A stretch of DNA of 64,000 nucleotides from Volvox africanus (Eukaryota; Chlorophyta; Chlorophyceae; Chlamydomonadales; Volvocaceae): assembly GCA_030268105.1 (NCBI GenBank), contig BSDZ01000103.1, forward strand, positions 186,001-250,000, in the 5' to 3' direction. A program made the position numbers and the translations under genes. The first letter of the stretch is position 1. Each line of letters begins with the position of its first letter. This document shows positions 44,548 through 56,716 of this stretch, in pieces. Under the pieces are notes generated by a model that worked only from the letters and a program-made list of their open reading frames with translations, made no database searches and had not been told where the DNA came from.

Positions 44548-47203
44548 CTTTTTATTCTAAAGCTCGAACGTGACAACAATTTGTGAGGCAAATTGCTCCG
44601 TTAAGTCATTCTGGGAACACAGGGATCAACTTCTTTCTGTATTTTAAGCAACATTAATAACTATATAATGATTTTGTTATTTAAAAGAGCACTGGTAGTG
44701 TTTCTGCACAAGCGTCGGCAGGACTTCGAGGAGCATGTTATTTCACGTTCCAGGTGGACTACTGGCGCCTATCGAATATAGTTGATATTTTTGCTTTGAG
44801 CATATGTCAAGGTAAACTTCAGCTGTGCTTGCAAGGTCGGGCCAGGGCTTGTTGTACACGGAGACCGACTCGGTTATCTGATTACTCAGCACCCGAGAAT
44901 AGAAAATTTTAGCTATGAGAGAAGAAATTTTTAATATAATATCTGAATTCATGCTAGCTGACTATAAATCTCTTGCAAACACGGCGTTTGACGTGCTGGC
45001 CCCACTTAATGTTGGAAGTCTGCGACAGCCAGGCTAAGCCAATGAAATATAGAAGACCAACAGAATACAACTAATTTGCGAAAAACTGCTAATAAATACA
45101 TACGTTCTGTGAGCTTTTGAAGGACAGCCCCTTGGTAGCTTTCATTGTCAGGTTGAACAGACCGGGGAAAGGGGCTTTCATGATGCCGCCTTTCAGGTCA
45201 CAAATGTGGTCGTTTTCAGTTCAAGCAGGTTTCATCTGGTAATCGACGGCGCATGTTCATATGCGTGCACTATATATCTAGGCAACCAGGGCACGATTTA
45301 GCAGCCCAAGTCAACCAGGGAAGACCAACGTAACCCCACCCCACCTACCCTGCCCTTGAGCTGCATGCAAAACTTATCACTACATAATGATATAAAAACC
45401 CAAAAGTGCGAGTACCCTTAAAATGCTGCTTGTGGATTTTTTTATTTCCAAGAACCACTCGTTCCGTCCGTTCTCGCTGATGGGTGATGAAGCAGAAAGT
45501 TAGGGCTTTCTCCTAGTTCCTATCCACTGGTTCCGACCACCCCACATCGCCAACTTGCCGGTAGGTGGCGGCGTGAGATGGTCATCATCGGCGTCTATCA
45601 GCACCTTCCAGTCATGGACACTGCATCGCATAAACCCCCTTCTGAACCTTTTTCGGTACAGCATATCGATCCATGCATCCTAATGACCCTCTTGTGGCGG
45701 CGGCTGTGTTTCAGGTCCAGTGGTCGCTCAAAATGTCAGTAAGAGGATAGTTTTGACGGCCCCTTCATAACCCGCCTCAAATTTTGCTCAGCCGGTTTTA
45801 GGTTGTCGCTCCTACATAACACAGCCGCCTTGAAGGTCGACCAACGTTTCAGTATCTGATACGTGCATGGGGCGGGCTGGCGTGGCGGTTTTCGCAGTAG
45901 GCATGCACGCCCGCCACGTACACTTGTAATTATATATATAATATATATTACGTTGGCCGTAGCCTGGGGTGTGTTAAGGGGGTGGGAACTGAAAGGTGGC
46001 GTAGCCTCCCTTGTATACCCGTTATTTATATCTCGGCATTGGACGTGTAGTTTCCCGGGTTCGTTATTACCTTCCCCTTGCAACCATCTGTCACATAGGG
46101 CTTATGGCACTTAGGGTACTTAAGGGTACTTCATCAAAAGCCCATAATGTATACGGCGAAAATAGCACCTGCGCTTCCAGACATGACCGATGTGTCACTA
46201 GGAACCTTGTCCAGGTACTTACGGCTTCGTACAAGTTCCGAGACCACAGCCAAGAACGGCCAGGACGACTCTTAAGTCATGCAGTACTCATGTAAAAAAC
46301 TTTATCTTCACGGCGGTGTAGAAAGTTTCTTGATAATAATTTTCGTACCGTCTGAAATTGACAGACCTCGAAACCGTCACGACCTTAGTGCTTTCGACAC
46401 GTTGCCGTACGGTCGGCCATTCTTTAACTTAGGCGTAACTATATTGTGATATTATTGAAGCGATCTATACATAGTTTGCAAGCGAACCAATGATAATTGA
46501 GGGCACAGCTGTTCTTATCCTTTCGATTGATTGCAAATTGCTTCTGAAAAAAATTATCCTGAATTAAAAGAAGGTGCATCACCACTGATCTTGAGTACCA
46601 CTGGTCTATTGAGGTCGTAAGGGCCTTACGCTTTATTAAGCTTTTGACTTCGCATTACACCACACTGATAACAATCAAATACAAAATATAAAATATGTAA
46701 AAACATCTAAATTGGCTGTTCTGGAAACGGACGTGTGTGCCGCGTTCAGCATCTATCTGGCTTGCGCGTGTGTCGATTTCCAAGCGTTCCACAGCGCAGC
46801 AAGACTACTCCAGAAGTACTGGTTAGAAATCAGGCAGCTAAAATTCGCATCTGAAGCTGTTCCGTGATGCTCACCAGTGGATCGGAGCTTTCCAACAAAG
46901 GACGAATGATGCCGTTGTGGTTCAAGATGGCCGTCCTTACGTCCTTCGCAGGCAGGACTGCTTTTGAAAGTTAGTAGCACATTAGTAATAGATATAAATT
47001 ACCATTTTATTTATGCATGTTGCGCTTGCGAATGCGAGCTACCCAATAATGCGAGTTTCCAGCTGCATGCAACCTTGCTGTGCAACCATGCACGCGTTGC
47101 TTGGAAGACACATATATAGTCCCTCAGAGCCAAGCTTGTTGACAAACAGAAACTTAATTGTTATTTCTCATCTTCGTTTATACCTATATTTTCTTGTTCG
47201 CAG
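44548..47203. other. Intergenic region
   Basis: About 2.6 kb. Upstream flank of two divergent genes (BBOF1-like on minus, pherophorin-like on plus). AT-rich in part, with a short TATATA/ATATAT block at 45930-45950. The missing first exon of the 47204 gene should lie in the last few hundred bases but no convincing signal-peptide exon was found. Confidence 0.35.
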
Positions 47204-47718
47204 TGTTGGCAACAGCAGGGACTGCGCAAGCCGCCATATCCATGAAACCGCCGCCGTCTGCAAAGCTGTCCCCACCTCCCAAGCCTAGTCCCCCATCACC
47301 TCCCGCGTCCTGCAGATTCTGCTTCAACCTCTCCGTCACCAATTACAGCACCATGAAACCCCTCACATCCGTGGATTGCACAGCGATCCGTAGCAACCTT
47401 ACGACCGCCATTACAGCCTTATTCAGCGACTCCTTCGATGGCAGTTTAAGCCCCTTCACCGGTGGCTGCAATGTCTCTACGGGTGCTATTACGGCATGTG
47501 CCGCCATCACTCCTAGCAAAGATCCGTGGAAGCCTTCGTCGGTAACCATCACCAGGGCATTTCAAACCGTACTGCGAGACTCCCTTTTCTTTTACCTTTA
47601 TCGATGGATGAATGTTCAGACAGCCTGTAGCAAGAAGCTGACCTTCACAGGCTCGGTTTCTTCAACGGGATTTTGCCTCCCAGGCCACACGCACACAGTA
47701 TCGTGTTCTGCCACCTAA
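47204..47718 (+). CDS. Pherophorin-like secreted glycoprotein 1 (first exon not found)
   Basis: Exon from the acceptor TTCTTGTTCGCAG to a TAA stop, 171 codons including the stop. It starts in phase 1 with the end of a secretion signal (LATAGTAQA), exactly as the second exon of the gene at 49858, so a first exon with the hydrophobic core is expected upstream. A short Pro-rich hinge (KPPPSAKLSPPPKPSPPSPP), typical of hydroxyproline-rich algal wall proteins, leads to a Cys-containing domain: CRFCFNLSVTNYS, SVDCTAIRSNLTTAITALF, GGCNVSTGAITAC and FCLPG. Cys spacing and sequons resemble pherophorin C-terminal domains, but the domain is shorter than usual. Expected location: extracellular matrix or cell wall. 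The family call is by pattern and moderately certain. Confidence 0.6.
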
Positions 47719-49857
47719 AAGTGGATTACATATACATGGGGCGGGCGGGTGGGCGTATCCCGGCAAGCTGTATGTGGTGCAGTGAACTAGGTTTTTTCGG
47801 ATGGATGGAACCCACATGCAAGTAACAGGAATTAGCAGGCATGCCTGCATGGTAGCCCTTATATGTATGGTAGCTGCGACCAACTACATACATAAAAGTA
47901 TATAAGTATGTACAATATGTATAAACACACCTGATGGGTGGGTTTATACATAGGACACACAGCGCTTCATCCTATCCGTAGGTAGGGTGGCTGGTAGACT
48001 GCGACGCATGGTTCGCGGGCACCGGGACTGATGATGCCGGGTGGGTCGGTCAGACCGCCGCCGAAACCTGCCTCCAGCAGGCCATGCATGTATGTGGCTG
48101 GACCCTTGCTAAACCCTTTCAAGCAAAGCAATGAATAGAACCTGTTGAACTCATTGGTATGATGGGCGGGTCAGGACGGCTTCATTCGCTGTACATACTT
48201 ACCCATGGCACATATACCGACTGATATCTGTCGTCGTTTGGCGACCATCGTTGAACATGTACAAATGCATGGGTCGGTGGTGAGACGCGGGATGGATCGA
48301 TAATCCTATACATCCGTCTGTTATTATTTATTATTATTTAATGCACGGAGTTTGTATTTTTGTTGTAAGTAACATCACGCATTCGCATTCACTTTCTCGT
48401 TGCATGCTTGCAAAGTGGTTATGCATCATCACGCCTTCCTTCCTTCTCACATTACCAGCAGCATGTGGTGTCCGGTTACTGATGCTACGTAGGTGCTACG
48501 TAATAGATGGCACGCTCCTGTTCATTACACGTGTCCTTGTCGATTAGTACTTCTACCTTGCATGCAAGGTCGTCATATTATGCAATACCTACGTAGCCAC
48601 TGACTTGTTCGGATGGAGTTGTCTCGCCCACCACTAAATCCTGAAAGGAAAAGGGCCATGCGTGTATCATCAAGGCAGTAACGCTCACCTTACGTACCTC
48701 CGGTCGGTTACTGCACGCTTTGCAATACATATAGAGGTAAAAGAAGTCGGTTGGTCGCATCCGTCACTGAAAACCAACTGTATAACACCAGATATTGTTC
48801 ATCACGCCGCCCAGCCATCCGTCAGACGGGAATGAAGGAAGTGCAATTCGTTCAACCAACCCGCCTTACACTATTGCAAAGAGCTCTTACATCTTTATTG
48901 ATCAAAGCACAGAAGTTTGCCCCTATGCGCATCTGCAATAAGTCACGCGACTTGTCCGCTCGCTCCGAACGTCGGCCTGCCATGCATGCATGCCTACGCC
49001 GAGGAAGGGGTTACCAACACCTCACTTGCCCGAACCCGCCGAAGCTTACTGCCTAAATAATAAATAAGGTAGCTGAACCCCTATACAAGGTTGTCGGCTT
49101 TATTAGGAGAATGCAGGGATGTCACTCAATCATCTCATTTGGTCCAGGAAACCAAGTACGTATGCATGGCCTGTTTAGACCTGGGGTCTGACCCCTGATT
49201 TAGACCGCGCGCGCGACCTGTAGCTTGCTTGCCCTTGGCTGATGAGGTGAAATAATACATAACACGGTAGATCATTGCTTACTAAGTTATAGATAGAAGT
49301 AAAGTAATTGCTTCTGCCCCGATTTGCAATGATGGCGTGCTTCGGCATGCAGTTGCGATGCAGGATGCAAATATCACACTCTCACCTGTTGGCATAAAAC
49401 TACGAGTTCAACAATTAAAAATATAATTTACTTGAAAACTAATATGACTTTACTGCTTTATTGTCTTGATCTGCCATTTCGCTCAGACCCTGCCTAGGCA
49501 ACGAAGTGCATTGTTATCCCCACGCTACATAGAGCTTCTGTCCATCCTCTTTAGGTACTAACAATAGTTTCCTTCCTAGAGGCTGAGAATTAGAACTAAT
49601 GATCTTATTTCTGAACGAACATGCATGGCCACTCATCCTTCGCGCCGTCCAGTTCCTTGTACTGCACATGTGGAAGCGATAAGGATAAAGCCGGAATCAA
49701 TTATTGATTATTTTCAAATTAGATGATGTTTCATGCGCAAGCATAAAATAACCCATTAAGAGTCCTGAGAGTGAATTTTCGTACCCTCGACGTTTGCGTT
49801 GCTGGCAACCGCGACGGAAGGCGTGTTACTAACTTTGACATCATCCGAAGCAAAAAC
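47719..49857. other. Intergenic region
   Basis: About 2.1 kb between two pherophorin-like genes. A TTATTATTTA run lies at about 48320-48340. A GCATGC/TGCATG-type motif is frequent here, as it is across 44-56 kb. No gene recognised. Confidence 0.35.
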
Positions 49858-50887
49858 ATGAAGGCATTTTGTGACTCTTCTCTACCAAGAGCGTCCTCCT
49901 GGGTCATTAGCACCCGGTCTCTGTTTTTTGCCATGCTGCTGGCGTGTGCAGGTAAGGCAAAAAGTTTCATGAGTGCTTACATACGCTAGCAATTATAATT
50001 CAACTTGAATTGATTCGTTCTTTATTTTTTTTAGCTTAATACCTTCACGCGCGCTTTTTCTTAGTTGGATGCACGTTGAAGTGTAATTGCCCGCCACTCG
50101 CCCTATCTAAGCTCCAAATGGCTTTCTGACTGTACTCTTGATATAAGGTCCCTAATCTAGAACATCTCGTTGTTGCATCGTCCGCCGTGTTGCAGGCTTG
50201 TTGGCGGTGCAGGCTCAATCCAATAGCCCAAAGCCGCCATCATCAAAATTGAAGCCCCCGCCGCCCAAGTCGAAGTCCCCGCCTTTCCCAATAAAGCTGA
50301 AGTCCCCGCCACCTTCTCCTAAGCCCAAGTCGCCGCCAGCCTCACCCAAAAAATCTCCGCTGCCGTCCCCTATCAAGTCCAAACCCCCACCCAAGACCAA
50401 GTCCCCGCCAGCTCCATCCCCGGACGCACCTTTCTTCCCTTTCCACGTCGACCCCTTCTTTTGTGGAACCTGCGTTACCGTGTATGGCAACTCGAGTTCA
50501 ACGGATCAAGTCCTGCAGTTCACCGACATCAATGCTTGCATACAGACTGTCGATAACATTGGGAAAACCATGACTTCCACCCTTGGCGCGTTGAATGCCA
50601 CCATTTTAAGCTTGTATCCTCTATCAGAGTGTCCTGAAAGTTTGCAGATCCAAGTCTGCAGCGCTTACTACCACTGGAATCCGAGCTTTGGTTCTTTTCC
50701 CGGTGATGCCCTTGCGAAGGCTTCTCTCGACTACCTGGTTGCATCACCCGGCTGGAGTTGCAGCGGTGGCTTAGCTCCTGGGACTCCGATCACTCTGACT
50801 GCGACGATTGGGGCCAATCCGCAATCCTGGGGCAGCTTAGCTTGCCTGTTGGATGGCTATTCCAGTAAGGAGTACGTCTGCCCCTGA
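49858..50887 (+). CDS. Pherophorin-like secreted glycoprotein 2
   Basis: Two exons, 49858-49951 and 50196-50887, joined in phase 1 and giving 261 residues. Exon 1 starts at an ATG and encodes most of a signal peptide (STRSLFFAMLLACAG); exon 2 completes it (LLAVQAQS). A Pro/Ser/Lys-rich hinge of about 65 residues with KSPPP-type repeats follows, the expected site of hydroxyproline arabinosylation in volvocine wall proteins. The C-terminal domain of about 150 residues has Cys pairs (FFCGTCVTVYGNSS, DINACIQTVDN, LSECPESLQIQVCSAYY) and ends CLLDGYSSKEYVCP. An intron inside the signal peptide at a CAG|GT position is shared by all three members of this local family where the first exon is visible. 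Probable extracellular matrix protein. Confidence 0.72.
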
Positions 50888-52310
50888 TGCAGATCTGAGT
50901 GATGCTTTCTGACACGCATGCACGCAAGTGAGTACAGAAAGGCGGCTGAGGACTTCCTCAGTGGGTGACTGCGTGCCCTGGCCCCGATTAGGCCCCGATT
51001 AGGCCCCCGTGAAGAACCCTTCAAGGATCGGTGAACAAGAACATGGGCGCAATAAAAAGCAGCAGTCGACACCTCTCACCTTTCGTTGGTTTACAGGTGC
51101 CCGCGGCTCGTAATTATCTAGTCTCGGATGGGATTAGGAATAGATTAGGGATTAGCTAGGTTGGCTTAATAACTCGTGTCGTCCGTACGTACCGACGTGC
51201 TAGGTGGAACGTAAGGCTGCACGTTGGCATATAGATGTGGGTAAGGTTAAGGAGCTCAATCTGACGATATTTTCTCATCACCGTGTCGCTGGGAAGGGAG
51301 TGTTCATTCGTAAGCCAGTAGATAGACAAATTGGAGCTGGGTTGGGGGAGTTCATTTACACGGAATGTATGTTTGGCCAATCTATGGACCATCTATGTAC
51401 CTGCATATCGTGCGTGGCGTGGAGTAACAGGCTAGCGACAAATGATTCACCACTTAACACGTATTTTGTCGTGCATTTGCGGTACGTACGTAGTTGTTTG
51501 CGGAAGAGGCATATGGATATGCTCAGTGCGTGTGTACATGACTACCAATGTACAACAATAGTGTGAACATCTCAAACACATATATATTGCAAGCAATATT
51601 TCCCGACTCCGTGTCCCAGCACACAGGAACGAGTATATTTTTGATGAATATTTTGGCTTGAATTTTGCCATGAATGATATGCACTGATCGATTGCGGCCA
51701 GCAAGTGTTTGTTGATAGATAGCATACGCTCAGTTGCCGTTATTAGTAACAACAGAGAGGTCGGAGGACGGAAATTGTAAGCCGGGCGTGAATCGAATAT
51801 AGCATGAACGCGGCGACAAGTGGAGATCTCGCGTCGTCATCATTTTACCGCGAGCTGTTTAGTGACGTTGCCATCTCAGGATGCGGGGATGTCCCTTCGT
51901 CCTTCGAGCGCCTGCCCTTGGAGATGTACGGCGCACATCGAAGATGGCTTCTTATCCCTTGGAAGCGCATGTCTCGTATATATGGCTTGAATCACTTGCT
52001 TGCAACAATATAATTTAGTGTTGATAACCTCGCTTGCGATCGTCTGCCAATCTGTGACGGTCCCTGCCTGTACGACACATATTCAAAGGCTCCGTGTTAT
52101 CAAATGATATATCAACTGGGATTTATAGTGATCCGCCCTAGCTACAATCGCGTAATTGGAGCGGTACACGGCAGTACACTAGCGAGGTATTTCGGGTCGG
52201 AAGGCAATTCCGGCATGTGCATGCATCTATCTTTCTGGTGATCATATGGGATGGCTAGTCCTATCATTACATATAATCGTCACGAGGATGACGATGACGA
52301 CGACGACGAC

Positions 52311-52349
<39 letters not shown>

Positions 52350-53017
52350 AATGATGATGATGATAATGATGATGATAATGATGATGATGATAATGATCAT
52401 TATCATTATCATTACCATCATTATCATCATATGATGGTTACAAGCTTCTATCTGTGAACTCGTACGCAAGGCGGCCCGGAACGAGCCAGGAGGCTCATGG
52501 CCCGCAAAGTACCACCTCTAGATAAGACCTAGCACACAAATGAAAAAAGAGAAGAGAAGAAAGTCAGTAGTGCTACTTGAAAAAACAAACGATTGTTTAT
52601 ATAATGTATGCATGTGTTCTCTGAACGACTCTGAACGCAACGGCGATACCCAGGATGGATGTTGATGAAAAAATCGATGTTGTCATGAAGATCACCTGCA
52701 TGTATCACCTTACTAGGTATCTGCTAGCCATAGCCAAGTCATATCAGATGCTGCGTACCTAGGAAAGGGCGCTGGAAAACACTGTGGTAAGTTGACGATA
52801 TTGCTTTCCTTACGTACGCGCAAGTTCTCTGCAGCTACACATAAAGTGCTGAGTACCTTCGTTGCCCTCGCTCGATCGCCCACCGCGCTCTCGGTCCGTG
52901 CTCATTCTGCTGCACAAGGCGTCGTATTTGCAAGCTAGGACGAAAGAAATAAGAGCATGCAAGCTGGAATCAATTTCATCGCTGGTGTTTAATAATAATA
53001 TATTTATATTTATGTGT
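50888..53017. other. Intergenic region
   Basis: About 2.1 kb with no recognised gene; contains the GAT microsatellite at 52277-52437 and AT-rich flanks. Confidence 0.35.
52277..52437. repeat. (GAT/GAC)n microsatellite with foldback end
   Basis: A GAC/GAT trinucleotide array changes into GATAAT-interrupted units and then, from about 52397, into the inverse (CATTAT)n, so the right part is an inverted repeat of the middle part and could form a hairpin. Confidence 0.93.
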
Positions 53018-53310
53018 GTAGGATAGGGGGGTACATCACCCGTGGCCACTAACCTGGCAGTCCCTACCTTCCCCGGTGTTTCGGGGCACCCTCATCCAGT
53101 CTCCCATGCCGACTTCTCCGAAATCAGTGGTTTTCCCAGGTTCAGCACCCACCACCAGCATCCAGCGGAATCTGCCGAACCAACTAAGGCGTCAACTCCT
53201 CTACTGGTCAGCTCGCAGGTCACATTAATTGGGGTCGTCACCGTCCATTGACATGGGGGCACCCTGACCTTAACATTAGGGTCTTTGGCCCGCTCTCAGT
53301 CGGGGTAGAA
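53018..53310. repeat. Dispersed repeat, copy 2 (transposable element fragment)
   Basis: Same-orientation match to 7422-7722, with shared blocks such as GATAGGGGGGTACA, TTTCGGGGCACCCTCATCC and CTCTCAGTC near the right end. Identity is high but broken by indels, so both are old copies. Confidence 0.7.
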
Positions 53311-53965
53311 CCTGGAACTCCAGGGGCATATTAGTCGTGCCATAACAGTCGTGCCTGAACACTGTAAATTGGATTAAATATCTATTTACGTATCCCATCG
53401 CTGTCACCACGGGTTGTTCGAGGCTTTCAGCAACCAGAGGGGTATGTGGTGGCAAGCCCATCACCAGAAGGCTAGGAGCCGTGGATGAGGAGAAAATGGA
53501 CGAACAAGGCCCCTCGGAACTGGACAAGAAATTGATCTGAGGCTACTAAAAAGCATGGCTAGGCCGAACCTCGCACGAGCTTTAGATGGTGACCTCTACG
53601 AGGGGTGCAGAATTCCCCAGCGGGTAAAGCGGGTCGTAGGGGGCTGAGTACCCTCCGCCAGGACAAAGCGCAGGGTGCCATGTGGTGGTAGATAACGTGA
53701 CATGGGCGGTGCAGATTTCAGGAGGCCTGGTGTATACAGGAGCACCCGACTCTGGCAAGATGCAAGAACGGGTCGTGTTCCACAGCGAGAGTGTGGCGTG
53801 TGGCCGGGCGATAATGGTTCAACGTTGGTCGAAGAAGATGGACGATCAACCGGGATAGCGGTGCAGATATGGAGTACAGGGAGTCCGTGAGTGTACCCCC
53901 TCAGTGCCGTCTCCCCCTTAACACACGCCAGGCTTCGGCCAGGAGTAATGCAATAATAAAAATAT
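53311..53965. mobile_element. Possible retroelement 3' remnant
   Basis: Follows directly on the dispersed repeat. It ends with a hairpin-like CCAGGCTTCGGCCAGG and then TAATGCAATAATAAAA at about 53927-53960, which resembles the 3' tail of a non-LTR retrotransposon. No reverse transcriptase motif is readable, so this is a weak call. Confidence 0.3.
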
Positions 53966-54155
53966 TTGTGTATACATACATACCTTGCCGACGTAACAGA
54001 TAATCTGGGGGCATCACGCAATATCGTAGGCAGGGTCAGAGCGAGCTGTAGAATTTGGGCACAAATATTCACATCAAATATGCGTAAGAAATCGGTTGTG
54101 CCGGTAGACATCGCCCTCGGCAGCAATACCAAGGTCGCTCATCAGCAGCAGAATA

Positions 54156-55215
54156 ATGGCCCTCGCTATCGGCATCCTCAGCTGTCGATTTCTCCTGCTT
54201 GTTACGCTACCGGCATGTGCAGGTGCTTGTTCAAGATAATATAAACTTAGCACATTCATTCTTGACCTTTGTTGATCCGCGCGTTGCCCAGCCCCGCCAG
54301 CGTCTATCTCGCGCATGCGTTCGTGCGTGCAACGGCGGGGCGTGCGCATACGTTGATGACGGTGGATGCCTAGGTTTTGGTTGTCCCCGTGACTGCGCCC
54401 CTCGACATGTAGTACGCGCCTCACGAAAACTAATTTGATAAAATTATTGAATGAAGGATGAAAAGGCTTGCTTGTTTTCCGTTTTTGCGTTCACTCGCTC
54501 CATGCACCCTGATGCATAGACAGGCAGGTAGATACGCCGTTGGGGTAGTTATATACAAAATCTCTACCTGGCATAACCGTGCGTGCGTGCTTACCGTATT
54601 CGCTTACAAGAGTTTTTAGAATTGAGGCCCAGTCGAAAGAGCCACCCAGGCTCAAGTCCTCGCCACCGCCGTCCCCCAAGCGGCACAGATCTCCGCCACC
54701 GCCGTCCCCCAAGCCCATCAGGTCCCCGTCGCCACCCCATCGCACACGTCCTCATGCACCATACGCCTTGTATCCACCCCGGTTGATCGTTGATCCCTGG
54801 TCCTGCCATAGGTGTGTCCACTTTAACGTTACTTCTCAAGCAAACAAGGACTTACTCCATTTAGAGCTGGACGACACGAGCTGTGAGAGGGTTTCAAACG
54901 TAATGATCACCGGTACCGGTGCTGCTGGAGGAAGCCGGCGCTACATTCCTCTGGCCATTTGAGGCATACGCGTGCGGGGCAAAAGTTTGTTGAAGGTATG
55001 GGGCTCTTGGCTTCTTTAGGCCCCTCAGTGACGTTTCAGAAGCTTTCCGGGAGCTGTCTCAACTTTTGATGTTTGAAACTCTATCGGATGGTAAGTGGGA
55101 GTACATGAAGGCGGGCTTCAGTCTGATGGACGGGCTTCTGCAATGTGGTGATGACAGCGGGGACTTACTCGAGCTCTGTCCGCTAGGGACAGAAGAGCGC
55201 AGTGTCACCTGCTAG
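54156..55215 (+). pseudogene. Pherophorin-like gene 3, apparently broken
   Basis: A signal-peptide exon 54156-54222 (ATG, ILSCRFLLLVTLPACAG, GTGCTT donor in phase 1) matches exon 1 of the gene at 49858. About 400 bp on, a frame encodes EAQSKEPPRLKSSPPPSPK, further SPPPPSPKP-type hinge and then CHRCVHFNVTSQ and DDTSCERVSN, the start of the Cys domain. The hinge frame cannot be reached from exon 1 with a visible acceptor without a one-base shift. The domain frame stops at 54962, while a continuation resembling gene 2 (ATFLWPFEAYACGAKVC) lies in another frame. A further open segment, 55021-55215, ends in a Cys-containing stretch and may be the last exon. Two frame conflicts suggest decay; unusual splicing or a sequencing error could also explain them. 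Confidence 0.5.
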
Positions 55216-55275
55216 AGAGCGTATGACAATATATAGTGCATAAGCATGCCAACATTTATGCAGCGATGCATGTTA

Positions 55276-55345
<70 letters not shown>

Positions 55346-55353
55346 GTGACACT
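55201..55353. repeat. AT microsatellite flanked by an 11-bp inverted repeat
   Basis: AGTGTCACCTG (55201-55211) and its exact complement CAGGTGACACT (55343-55353) flank a segment whose right side is a pure (AT)n run at about 55282-55342. The whole can form a stem with a large AT loop. Confidence 0.9.
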
Positions 55354-56716
55354 ATATATATATAGCAGGAAAGTAGTTGGATAGTGGCTACGGGTGAAGC
55401 AAAGGCCCCCTATAGTTATTGGCTGGCTGCTGGGGTAACCGAAGCTCTACCTCAACTACGGCTCCACCAGCCTTTCCATGCATTTACGAATAAAATATAT
55501 AATGCCGAAGTAGGCGGGAGTATCTATAAATCTGGCATGTGATCTAGCTCGTGGTCTAGCTAGTCGCGACAGACCGACGATCCTACATGAGGTAGTATGT
55601 GAGGCATATGCATCTATCGCTGCCACTTTGCGCAATTCTGTCCCGCACTATCTTTCTGCTTGCCGCCGAGCCCTGACTTGGTCGATGGGATTATCACTCC
55701 TATAACTACTACTATATATGGGTTGTCCAACGAAGCTTTCCAACTTGGTTGGGGGGACGGGCGCCACCCATCCCTTCGTAAGCAGCTCCATTACGTATGC
55801 AGATAGATAGCAGTGTATGCCGCGGTGATCGATGAAGCCTGTAGATGTAGTTACTGCTGCTGTCGGCAGCAGGGCTTCAGGGCACGCGGCAAGCACGCAG
55901 GGAACTAAGCAAAGGCAAGGATAACTTTTATAGCAGTTGGCGTGTGCTATCTAACGTGCGGCACATACTGGCGGAATGTTTAGGAATGCATGTGTGCTGC
56001 GCTGCATGTATGTTGGTGTATTCAAGGTGCCTGTCTGCTCGTATGTATGTATGCGTCTGTGTGCGTCTGTAGCATCTCCACCAATCACACAGCTATCTAC
56101 AATAGTGCCGGCTGCGCCTCCTTGGGACCGGTGCTGACCTTGTCGCCCGCCATGCGTGTAGTAGTTGGTTGGTAAGTCAATAGGTTGCTGTGATGCGATG
56201 TATGTGGTGATTCGCTCGCCAGCAATCCATCCGTCATCTTATGCATGCGTGATGGCACCTGTAACGAACGCCGTATTTCTGTTCCCATTGTGTTTCCGTT
56301 TTTCCGTTTCCAGTGTTCTCGTTAGTCGCTCATCTCTCACCAACAAATTGAATAGTACTCCTTTCTCCCCCCCACGCACACACATACACGGAACAAACTT
56401 ACCGCCGAATGCCCTTACGTTTGCCGCACTTATTTAACTAGCATAATTCAAGACTCGGAGGGGTCTGAAAACATTCTCGTGTGTACGTACAGAATGGAGC
56501 GCACAGATCCTTGTGGTTCAAATGTACGAAAAAATACGGCATCCGTATGTATGTACTTTAATCCCGAAATCCCGAAACATAGTTAATTTGCTTCTATTGC
56601 TTGTTCTTCTCAGGCATTTTTGCTGGCGTAATAATTCATATTATTAACACGCGGGTACTGCACAGAACGACCTTACCAGCCATCAGCGTGCACGCACCTC
56701 TTTATGCTAATAAGGA
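55354..56716. other. Intergenic region
   Basis: About 1.4 kb, no gene recognised; includes the promoter side of the 56717 gene. Confidence 0.4.

Noticed and set aside
52242..52469. Poly-Ile, poly-Met and poly-Asp open frames
   Set aside because: Direct translations of the GAT microsatellite.
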